From an uncultured beta proteobacterium (GTDB taxonomy: Bacteria; Pseudomonadota; Gammaproteobacteria; Burkholderiales; Burkholderiaceae_C): 54,734 nucleotides of DNA. Within the stretch, counting starts at the first letter, position 1. Every line of letters begins with the position of its first letter. Of this stretch, positions 48,027 through 54,734 are shown piece by piece. The stretch is taken from contig CAISLN010000061.1 of NCBI GenBank assembly GCA_903886275.1, forward strand, positions 1-54,734, read 5' to 3'. Under the pieces are notes generated by a model that saw only the letters and a program-made list of their open reading frames with translations, was not told the DNA's origin and did no database searches. The position numbers were made by a program, and so were the translations under genes.

Positions 48027-49685
48027 ATGAAAAATGCTTTCAAGTACTTGGCATCCGTAGCGTCTATCCCTGTATTGGCAATTTTTTTGGGGAGCAGCTC
48101 CGCCTCTGCAGAACCGTCGAACCGCACGCTCTACACTCTAGATGCCAACGCCTCCGGCCTGATAGAGACGCTCAACAACATCACCAATATGACCGTGGTA
48201 TCCAAGGATGCCAACGATTTGACGGCCGAGTACAAAGCCGGTTTTGTTCAGGGAAAACTCCAGGCAAAGACCATCCACTCCGCACGCGACAACTCCTGGG
48301 ACCACACCTACTTGCTCGATCCAGACCACCTGTTTCCCAAGCAACTGGGCCCTACACAAGCGGAATTGGATACAGCTGCAGGGCTATTGAATTCCAACTA
48401 CACCGCATTTCTGCGCTACCTCAAAAATCCAGCCACCGATGCCATAACGGCCCACCGTCTCAAGCGACTGCTGTTTCGGATGCTGGGCACTTACCACGGC
48501 GCAGTACGCGAGCAAGCAGTGCACCTTGACTTTTCCGGCGACTGGCTGCCCGATGGCCGCTACTTCAGCGACCTTGAGCTTACCTTGGGATACCAGACGA
48601 GTCGCCTCACCTTCATGGATATTTACTTCCTCAATGCATACAACGACTTAATGGATGTCATCTCCGCAGCGACAGAATCGACCACAACCGGGGGAAGCTA
48701 CCATCCGGAAAAATGCTCGGCCTTTCTGAAACGCAGCGGCAGCGAAGTGATCCTTGCTCACAATACCTGGCAGGGATTTCTTTCACAGACCATGACGCAG
48801 ACCATCGCCGTCAATGGCGAGCGCCTGACCGTGAATGCATCGAATCCGGGTCTGATCGGCTCCGCCACCGATTTCGGCTACAACAGCAATGGCGTAATGT
48901 TCAATGAGACCACCCACCGCGCGTCTGTCATCAAAACCAAGACGGACGGCCTGTGGCTATTTTGGCGGGCTGCTCTGGCAGAACAGTTCTCAACGTCCAT
49001 CACCGATTTCTTCAACGCCATATCCCTGGACAATTCTGGCACCTACCTGAACGGCTACATGCTGGTGGATGCAAAGAACAACGAAACAGGCCTGGTGGAG
49101 ATGTCTTACCGCTGCTTTATTTACTACCGCTCAAACGGCGGCGCCTACACAGTCACCAGCAAATCGATGGATGGCGGCCTTTGCTCAACCGATTACGATA
49201 CCGAAATGGTCACGCCCGACTATCTGATGGGCATCAACTATCCGGCGTCCACGCAGGTAGCTAGCGATCTGCAATCTACCGACAACCGTCCCGCTAGGCG
49301 GCGGCAGTTCAAGCAACTGCTGCCAAGCGTTACCGATGTAGACAGCGCCAAGGCCGTCATTACCTATACCGATCCGGTCAATCCTCTGTCCTTGTTCGGT
49401 CGTTGGGATCTGGGTTATGGCGAGACACCCTCCCCCAAGACCATCCCGGACGGATCTATAGACTCCAAGGTCGCATCGAGCAGCATGGCTCGCGCCTTTA
49501 TGGGGCTGTCGGACAAGCTAGACACCAAGGCCCCGAGCACCGGCTTTTGGATGCTGTATGGAACCCCCAAGATAGGCGGCAAGCCCTTCATCTGGAGCGA
49601 GTCAATCTGGAAGACGCAAACGTTGCGAGATGTTCCTGACCGGGTGGAGGGCAGCTTTACCTTGATGCCGCTCTACCTGCGGTAA
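48027..49685 (+). CDS. Secreted phospholipase-B-like Ntn hydrolase (PLBD / lamina-ancestor family)
   Basis: 552 residues from ATG 48027, with AAGGGGA 6 bases upstream. A Sec signal ends near SASA. The nucleophile of the family is C230 in EKCSAFLKRSG, followed by VILAHNTWQGFLSQTM, NPGLIGSATDFGYNSNGVMFNETT and DNSGTYLNGYMLVDAK. These match the CSA...HNTW, YPG..S..DFY and NSGTYN.QWM blocks of eukaryotic PLBD proteins from memory. In those, Cys becomes the N-terminus after self-cleavage. The substrate is unclear (phospholipid or amide). The family is sparse in bacteria as far as I know. GC is about 55% in one counted line. Confidence 0.8.
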   Translation: MKNAFKYLASVASIPVLAIFLGSSSASAEPSNRTLYTLDANASGLIETLNNITNMTVVSKDANDLTAEYKAGFVQGKLQAKTIHSARDNSWDHTYLLDPDHLFPKQLGPTQAELDTAAGLLNSNYTAFLRYLKNPATDAITAHRLKRLLFRMLGTYHGAVREQAVHLDFSGDWLPDGRYFSDLELTLGYQTSRLTFMDIYFLNAYNDLMDVISAATESTTTGGSYHPEKCSAFLKRSGSEVILAHNTWQGFLSQTMTQTIAVNGERLTVNASNPGLIGSATDFGYNSNGVMFNETTHRASVIKTKTDGLWLFWRAALAEQFSTSITDFFNAISLDNSGTYLNGYMLVDAKNNETGLVEMSYRCFIYYRSNGGAYTVTSKSMDGGLCSTDYDTEMVTPDYLMGINYPASTQVASDLQSTDNRPARRRQFKQLLPSVTDVDSAKAVITYTDPVNPLSLFGRWDLGYGETPSPKTIPDGSIDSKVASSSMARAFMGLSDKLDTKAPSTGFWMLYGTPKIGGKPFIWSESIWKTQTLRDVPDRVEGSFTLMPLYLR

Positions 49686-49788
49686 TTGCAAGCAAAGCAA
49701 GCGATGTGCAGGTTCATGCGCCCCTCTGTGACTTGACTCCGTGTTGAAAAAAGATCAATAGCCGAGCAATTCAAGCATCTATAAGCGC

Positions 49789-49837
49789 ACCGCTCGGCTC
49801 CCCACAAACACCGCTTAAAGCCCCAGCCAACCGCTGG
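49789..49837 (+). promoter_or_regulatory. Three tandem BtsR-type boxes before the transporter gene
   Basis: ACCGCTCG (49789-49796), 13-bp spacer, ACCGCTTA (49810-49817), 12-bp spacer, ACCGCTGG (49830-49837). The E. coli BtsR (YehT) site upstream of btsT is, from memory, ACC(G/A)CT(C/T)A-N13-ACC(G/A)CT(C/T)A; the first pair has exactly this spacing. A -10-like TACATT lies at 49871-49876, about 35 bp downstream, as expected for an activator without a good -35. The first box also overlaps a pair AGCCGAGC (49760-49767) / GCTCGGCT (49792-49799). Confidence 0.8.
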
Positions 49838-49902
49838 CCAGATTGCGCACACCAAGACGCACAACAAAGCTACATTCCACGCGCACAACGCAAGGAATCC
49901 CT

Positions 49903-51966
49903 ATGAACTTCGTATCCAAACATGCCCTGTGGTGGCTACTCACCGTGATCGGGGCGTTCTCGCTCGGTACGGTGGCACTGTCCCGAGGCGAAAGCATCAA
50001 CGCCCTGTGGATCATCACCGCAGCCATTTCCGTCTACCTGGTGGCCTACCGCTACTACAGCCTGTACATCGCAGACAAGGTGATGCAGCTGGACCCTACG
50101 CGCGCCACACCGGCCGTGCGCAAGAACGACGGCCTGGACTTTGTGCCGACCAACAAATACATCCTGTTCGGTCACCACTTTGCGGCGATTGCCGGTGCCG
50201 GTCCGCTGGTGGGCCCGGTGCTGGCCGCGCAGATGGGCTATTTGCCGGGCACGCTGTGGATCATCGTCGGCGTGGTGCTGGCCGGTGCCGTGCAGGACTT
50301 TATGGTGCTGTTTGTTTCCACGCGTCGCGACGGCCGCTCGCTGGGTGAACTGGTCAAGGCCGAGCTGGGCCTGGTGCCCGGCATCATTGCGCTGGTGGGC
50401 ACCTTTGTCATCATGGTGATCATCTTGGCCGTGCTGGCGCTCATCGTCGTCAAGGCCCTGGCCGGTAGCCCTTGGGGCACCTTCACCGTGGCGGCCACTA
50501 TTGTTATTGCCCTGTTCATGGGTGTGTACAACCGCTACCTGCGCCCCGGCCAGGTGGGCGAGGTCTCGGTCATCGGCCTGGTGCTCTTGATCGGCTCCAT
50601 CGTGCTGGGTGGCCAGGTGGCAGCCAGCCCGGACTGGGCACCGCTGTTTACCTATAACGCCAAGCAGCTGACCTGGATGCTGATAGGCTACGGTTTTGTC
50701 GCTTCGGTGCTGCCGGTGTGGCTGCTGCTGGCGCCGCGCGACTACCTGTCTACCTTCCTCAAGATCGGCACCATCGTCGGCCTGGCCCTGGCCATGGTGT
50801 TTGTGGCGCCGCATCTGCGCATGCCCGCTGTCACGCAGTTTGTCGATGGCACCGGTCCGGCCTGGTCGGGCAGCCTGTTCCCCTTCATCTTCATCACCAT
50901 TGCCTGCGGCGCGGTGTCGGGCTTTCATGCACTGATCGCGTCAGGCACTACCCCTAAGTTACTGGACAACGAAAAGAACGCCCGCATGATCGGCTACGGC
51001 GGCATGTTGATGGAAAGCTTTGTGGCCATCATGGCCATCGTCACCGCCTCTGTCATTGATCCGGGTGTGTACTTCGCCATGAACAGCCCGGCTGCCATCA
51101 TCGGCACCACGGTCGAAGGTGCGGCCCAAATCATCTCGGCCTGGGGCTTTGTCATCACACCCGATGTGCTGCTGCAAACCGCCAAGGACGTGGGCGAGAA
51201 CAGCATCCTGTCGCGCGCCGGTGGTGCACCCACCCTGGCCGTGGGCATGGCGCAGATCTTCTCGCAGGTGATAGGCGGCCAGGCCATGATGGCCTTCTGG
51301 TACCACTTCGCCATATTGTTTGAAGCCCTGTTCATCCTGACCGCCTGCGATGCGGGAACGCGCGCCGGACGCTTCATGCTGCAAGACCTGCTGGGCGCCT
51401 TTGTGCCAGCCATGAAGAAGACCGACTCCTGGGCCGCCAGCCTGATTGCCACCGGCCTGTGCGTGGCCGCCTGGGGTTACATCCTGTACCAAGGCGTGGT
51501 CGATCCGCTGGGCGGCATCAACAGCCTGTGGCCGCTGTTTGGCATCTCCAACCAGATGCTCGCCGGTGTGGCGCTGATGCTGTGCACCGTGGTGCTGTTC
51601 AAAATGAAGCGCCAACGCTATGCCTGGGTCACCATCCTGCCCACCAGCTGGCTGTTGATTTGCACCCTGGTGGCCGGCTATGAGAAGGTGTTTGATCCGA
51701 GCCCGAAAATTGGCTTCCTGGCACTGGCCCACAAGTTCCAGACCGCCCTGGACAGCGGCACGCTGCTGGCCCCGGCCAAGACCGTGGAGCAAATGCAGCA
51801 GATCGTATCCAACAACTACCTCGATGCCGGTCTGGCCGTGTTCTTTATCTTTGTGGTGCTGAGCATGCTGTACTACACGGTGATTGCCTGCCTCAAGGCG
51901 CTGCGCAGCGACCAGGTCACCACCTGCGAAACACCCTACCAGGCCCTGCCTGCAACGGCTGCCTGA
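49903..51966 (+). CDS. CstA/BtsT-family pyruvate (or peptide) transporter
   Basis: 687 residues with many membrane helices, carbon-starvation family. Start MNFVSKHALWWLLTVIGAFSLG has AAGGAATCC upstream. Signatures seen: DFVPTNKYILFGHHFAAIAGAGPLVGPVLAAQMGYLPGTLWIIVG and GFHALIASGTTPKLL, then FEALFILTACDAGTRAGRF and LWPLFGISNQMLAG. BtsT imports pyruvate with protons, while CstA is linked to peptides and pyruvate; the BtsSR pair and its boxes favour pyruvate here. A YbdD-type gene follows 1 bp after the stop. Confidence 0.93.
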   Translation: MNFVSKHALWWLLTVIGAFSLGTVALSRGESINALWIITAAISVYLVAYRYYSLYIADKVMQLDPTRATPAVRKNDGLDFVPTNKYILFGHHFAAIAGAGPLVGPVLAAQMGYLPGTLWIIVGVVLAGAVQDFMVLFVSTRRDGRSLGELVKAELGLVPGIIALVGTFVIMVIILAVLALIVVKALAGSPWGTFTVAATIVIALFMGVYNRYLRPGQVGEVSVIGLVLLIGSIVLGGQVAASPDWAPLFTYNAKQLTWMLIGYGFVASVLPVWLLLAPRDYLSTFLKIGTIVGLALAMVFVAPHLRMPAVTQFVDGTGPAWSGSLFPFIFITIACGAVSGFHALIASGTTPKLLDNEKNARMIGYGGMLMESFVAIMAIVTASVIDPGVYFAMNSPAAIIGTTVEGAAQIISAWGFVITPDVLLQTAKDVGENSILSRAGGAPTLAVGMAQIFSQVIGGQAMMAFWYHFAILFEALFILTACDAGTRAGRFMLQDLLGAFVPAMKKTDSWAASLIATGLCVAAWGYILYQGVVDPLGGINSLWPLFGISNQMLAGVALMLCTVVLFKMKRQRYAWVTILPTSWLLICTLVAGYEKVFDPSPKIGFLALAHKFQTALDSGTLLAPAKTVEQMQQIVSNNYLDAGLAVFFIFVVLSMLYYTVIACLKALRSDQVTTCETPYQALPATAA

Positions 51967-51967
51967 C

Positions 51968-52183
51968 ATGTTGTTCAAAAACCTGCTGCAGGGTGACCTC
52001 GCCACGGTGGGCAAGTACCTGGGGCAGGCCGCGAAGATGATGGTGGGGGTACCCGACTACGCCACCTATGTGCGCCACCGCCAGTTGGTCCACTGCGAGC
52101 TGCCCATCCTGTCGGAGGTGGAGTTCATCCGCAACCGCCAGGAGGCCCGCTACGGCTCGGGGCGCTCGGGCGGCTGCTGCTAG
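51968..52183 (+). CDS. YbdD/YjiX small partner protein (DUF466)
   Basis: 71 residues starting 1 bp after the transporter stop (ATG 51968). Typical features: GVPDYATYVRHRQLVHCELPILSEVEFIRNRQEARYG and a Cys-Cys end. The family is almost always co-encoded with CstA/BtsT transporters; its function is unknown. The short conserved size fits fully. Confidence 0.9.
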   Translation: MLFKNLLQGDLATVGKYLGQAAKMMVGVPDYATYVRHRQLVHCELPILSEVEFIRNRQEARYGSGRSGGCC

Positions 52184-52215
52184 AAAAAATAGCGAAACGG
52201 GCGCGATGCGACAAG

Positions 52216-52527
52216 CTACTTGTCCGCGTCCGCCCTGGCGCCATCCAAACCAGCGGCTTGCCCACGCCATTGGGTTCCACGCGGCCTTTCACCAGAAAAC
52301 GCGGCCTGTGGACTACCGTCCACCAAAGCACCGGGGTCCACACCCAGGGCCTGCGCGATGGCCACCACCATGGACAGCGTGGGGTTGACGGCTCCAGCTT
52401 CCAGTTGCGGGACTCCGTACTTCAAGTTCTTGCATTTCTGTGCTAAATCTTCCTCACTTAACCCTGCCGCAAGACGCAGGCGCCGGACGTTCTGGCCGAA
52501 GTTCGCAAGGGTAATTTGGTGTTTCAT
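52216..52527 (-). CDS. XRE-family transcriptional regulator
   Basis: 103 residues from ATG 52525-52527. The helix-turn-helix is at about residues 9-64: FGQNVRRLRLAAGLSEEDLAQKC, then VPQLEAGAVNPTLSMVVAIAQALGV. The C-terminal 35 residues are low-complexity (GERPRGTQWRGQ). Such short regulators accompany many systems; the target here is unknown. It ends 33 bp from the convergent YbdD gene. A longer frame upstream to 52581 is possible but unlikely. Confidence 0.8.
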   Translation of the reverse strand: MKHQITLANFGQNVRRLRLAAGLSEEDLAQKCKNLKYGVPQLEAGAVNPTLSMVVAIAQALGVDPGALVDGSPQAAFSGERPRGTQWRGQAAGLDGARADADK

Positions 52528-52708
52528 GTTCTTGGCTCCAATCCAATAGTGACCGGCAATACCACCACCTAGGCCCGGCATGCCCTGTCGATATTCGAAC
52601 CAAAGCCGTCAAATTGCAAAAGTTTCGTTTTTAGCTGCAGACAAAAAAGCACGACACGCAGCCGGTGGCCGCCGCCAATGAACCCATACCACACCAGGGG
52701 TGTTGCGC

Positions 52709-53341
52709 TCAGCGCAGGTTGCCCTTGGCGAAGGCGCCATAAACGCCTTCCTTCTCAAAAGCAGCAAAGAAGCCGCCCGACACCGGGTTGGTGTAGTTGC
52801 CCAGCATGCTGGTGATCATGGGCGTGACGGTCATGATCTCTATCCCTGCGCTTTGCAACAAGTCGCGTGAATTTTGGGCAGCAGTCTTGGTGCAGGCGGC
52901 CGAGATGTCGAACAGGGCCACCACGTTGAAACCATCGGCCTGCGCCGATAGTGCGGGTGGCACGAGGCACACATCCGTAGTCAGGCCACCCATCAGAATG
53001 TTCTTCTTGCCGGTGGCACGCACCGCGGCCACAAACTCGGGGTCATCCCATGCGTTGATCACCCCGGTGCGCTGAATGCGGGCCTCGTATTCGGTCGGCA
53101 AAATTTCCTTGAAATCCGGCAGCAAAGGGCCTTGGGCCTGCGTCTCCATGCTGCTGGTCAGAACCACGGGCATGCCCGCGCTCTTGGCAAAGCGGGCCAT
53201 CACGCGGGTCCACATCTTGAGTTGCTCCTGCTCGTCTTGATTGGCCAGTTCGCCGGCCCAACCAATGGTGCCGACCTGGTGATCGACGAGAACGAGGGCC
53301 GTATTTTCTACGGTGAAGGTGCGGAACTTGGATGCTTGCAT
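52709..53341 (-). CDS. Isochorismatase-family cysteine hydrolase
   Basis: 210 residues from ATG 53339-53341. The catalytic triad positions are D20 (LVLVDHQ), a Lys near 112-113 (GKKNIL) and nucleophile C125 (GGLTTDVCLVPPA). Family members hydrolyse isochorismate, nicotinamide or related amides; the substrate here cannot be told. It is divergent from a LysR gene with a 136-bp gap, the usual arrangement for a LysR-controlled target. Confidence 0.88.
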   Translation of the reverse strand: MQASKFRTFTVENTALVLVDHQVGTIGWAGELANQDEQEQLKMWTRVMARFAKSAGMPVVLTSSMETQAQGPLLPDFKEILPTEYEARIQRTGVINAWDDPEFVAAVRATGKKNILMGGLTTDVCLVPPALSAQADGFNVVALFDISAACTKTAAQNSRDLLQSAGIEIMTVTPMITSMLGNYTNPVSGGFFAAFEKEGVYGAFAKGNLR

Positions 53342-53409
53342 GGTTGCTCTTTTGGATGAGGCGTTAAGGTTGATGCTTGGGCTATTTTTATTCAAGCAGG
53401 CGAATGCTA

Positions 53410-53438
53410 TTTACATTTTCCCGTTAAATAAATATGCA
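53410..53438 (+). promoter_or_regulatory. Candidate lysR promoter
   Basis: TTTACA (53410-53415), a 17-bp spacer and TATGCA (53433-53438) lie about 40 bp before the lysR start, in the AT-rich divergent gap. The -10 match is weak. A LysR site for both genes should be in the same gap; I could not pin it down. Confidence 0.35.
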
Positions 53439-53477
53439 TACTGGATAACACCATTCCAAATTTGAAATAATAAGAAT

Positions 53478-54383
53478 ATGACAAAGCACCTACTGAGCGA
53501 CATTGCGCTCTTCATTGAAGTCGTCAATTCCATGAGCTTCACCAGGGCGGCCCAGCGCCTGGAAATGCCCGCGTCCACGCTTTCGCGTCGCGTCTCGGCA
53601 CTGGAGGCTACGATAGGATTTCGCCTGTTAAACCGGACCACCCGAAAGGTAGAGGCCACCGAAGAAGGTGCCGCCTACTTCCAGCGCTGCAAGCATCTGG
53701 TGGAGGAAGCAACGCTTGCACATGAGGAAATTTCCGACGCGATCCATGTCGCAAGCGGGGTCCTGCGATTGGCCTGCACGCCGGACTTTGCCAATTTGTA
53801 TCTGGCACCGGTTTTGACCCGGTTTTCCAAGGAAAACCCGGCCGTCAGCGTCGAGCTTTCGCTCAGCTCCAAAGTGGAAGATCTGTTGACCAACCATCTG
53901 GACCTGGCCATTCGAATGGGGCCCCTGCGCGATTCCAACCTGGTGGCAAGGCCGCTGGGCGCGTTGAAGCAGGGGATCTATGCCAGTCCGGACTATTTGA
54001 AAACCTTGGACATGGGCATCAGGACGCCGCAAGACCTGTCCTCGGTGGACTGCATTCGGCTCAGCTCCAGCGAATCGGGTTCCACCTGGTCCATGCGGCC
54101 GGCCGGTTCATCCGATGCGGCCAGGCAAAAGGTCGGCGTCAAGGGACGCTTTGTCGCAGGAGGGCCGCACCTAGCCTGCCAGTTGGCCCTGCAAGGCGGT
54201 GGTGTGGGGCTGCTGGATGAGGACCTTGCGAATGTGTATGTCGGTGCCGGTCAACTGCTGCGCGTGCTGCCCGAATGGCGACCCGCCGAGGTGCAGGTGC
54301 AGGCATTGACGACTTCACGGCACATCCCGGCGCGCGTTCGCCGCTTCACGGAGCACCTGTCGCGCGCGCTCGCTGCCAAATAA
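53478..54383 (+). CDS. LysR-family transcriptional regulator
   Basis: 301 residues, normal LysR length. The N-terminal winged helix-turn-helix (1-60) has DIALFIEVVNSMSFTRAAQRLEMPASTLSRRVSALE. The effector-binding domain follows, with LAIRMGPLRDSNLVARPLG typical of the group. Divergent orientation suggests it controls the hydrolase gene on the other strand. The ATG 53478 gives the standard start. Confidence 0.93.
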   Translation: MTKHLLSDIALFIEVVNSMSFTRAAQRLEMPASTLSRRVSALEATIGFRLLNRTTRKVEATEEGAAYFQRCKHLVEEATLAHEEISDAIHVASGVLRLACTPDFANLYLAPVLTRFSKENPAVSVELSLSSKVEDLLTNHLDLAIRMGPLRDSNLVARPLGALKQGIYASPDYLKTLDMGIRTPQDLSSVDCIRLSSSESGSTWSMRPAGSSDAARQKVGVKGRFVAGGPHLACQLALQGGGVGLLDEDLANVYVGAGQLLRVLPEWRPAEVQVQALTTSRHIPARVRRFTEHLSRALAAK

Positions 54384-54497
54384 ACCTTCCAAGCACAGGT
54401 CGGCACAAGGATTCCTGCCAAGGCAGCGCCAGACGCGTGAGGGCCGGCTGCATACCGGACAATAGCGGCCTTGCATCACCTGCTGTATGCCTCATTC

Positions 54498-54734
54498 ATG
54501 GTAGCAACCCCATTGACCTCAAAAGACAAAATCCCATCGCCCTCTGAAGGCGCTGCGTTGGCCGCTCACACGCCGATGATGGCCCAGTACCTGTCCCTGA
54601 AGGCGGACTTTCCCGACACGCTGCTGTTCTACCGCATGGGGGACTTTTACGAGATGTTTTACGGCGACGCCGAGAAGGCGGCGCGTCTCCTGGACATCAC
54701 GCTTACCTCACGCGGCCAAAGCGCGGGCCAACCG
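54498..54734 (+). CDS. mutS: DNA mismatch repair protein MutS (5' end only)
   Basis: The first 79 codons run to the window edge. [36 protein letters not shown] is the conserved MutS domain I; F50 and E52 in DFYEMF are the mismatch-contacting Phe-X-Glu. ATG 54498 adds about 25 residues before the conserved part, as in other betaproteobacteria. Confidence 0.93.
   Translation, partial: MVATPLTSKDKIPSPSEGAALAAHTPMMAQYLSLKADFPDTLLFYRMGDFYEMFYGDAEKAARLLDITLTSRGQSAGQP

Noticed and set aside
54384..54497. Possible terminator between lysR and mutS
   Set aside because: No stem followed by a T-run is visible.

Overview
The window looks like chromosomal DNA of a GC-rich betaproteobacterium, most likely Burkholderiales and probably Comamonadaceae. 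This is inferred from the protein families (ETF-QO next to an HSD10-type dehydrogenase, gcvTHP behind a tandem glycine riboswitch, glnA-ntrBC, a smo-type polyol operon, and a Bts-type kinase/regulator/transporter set) and from codon use. No database comparison was possible. Most of the window is dense core metabolism. Two stretches stand out as accessory: 1-4700 and 45469-49685. Both are visibly less GC-rich; single 60-base lines I counted give about 48-55% GC there against about 65% in neighbouring genes.

Layout: 1-2616 (minus) is the N-terminal part of a large Ig-repeat surface protein. It is followed by a LuxR-type regulator with a degenerate receiver, a gene-poor stretch with one small ORF, and tRNA-Val(GAC) with its terminator. 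From 4899 the core starts: an HSD10-like dehydrogenase behind a perfect 20-bp palindrome, ETF-QO, a terminator, a tandem glycine riboswitch, gcvT-gcvH-gcvP, and a PlpD-like type Vd patatin autotransporter. Then comes a minus-strand polyol operon (14709-22134: smoE, an intergenic hairpin, smoF, smoG, smoK, mtlK-like, smoS, AraC regulator). After that: a small membrane protein, aroC, a CBS protein, metY plus an alpha/beta hydrolase, an orphan Phd-like antitoxin, a complete ParDE-like toxin-antitoxin pair, yihY, a DUF2069 gene, a GlcD-like FAD oxidase, thyA-folA, a DUF4337 gene, a 5'-nucleotidase-like periplasmic hydrolase and xthA.

35393-40175 (minus) is the nitrogen-control locus glnA - DUF4124-like gene - ntrB - ntrC. 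A clear sigma-54 promoter precedes glnA. Upstream lie a CinA-like gene, an EI24 membrane protein and rsuA.

43015-52183 is the most interesting part. A LytS-type kinase and LytTR regulator (BtsS/BtsR-like) are separated from their probable target, a CstA/BtsT-family transporter plus its YbdD partner, by a 4.2-kb lower-GC cassette. The transporter promoter carries three ACCGCT repeats at 20-21-bp steps, matching the BtsR-type site as I recall it. The cassette encodes a cysteine-rich lipoprotein, a Tat-exported PLP enzyme of the cysteine synthase family, and a divergent secreted phospholipase-B-like Ntn hydrolase. All three appear to act outside the cytoplasm, and I know of no described system with this composition. 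The window ends with an XRE regulator, an isochorismatase-family hydrolase divergent from a LysR regulator, and the start of mutS.
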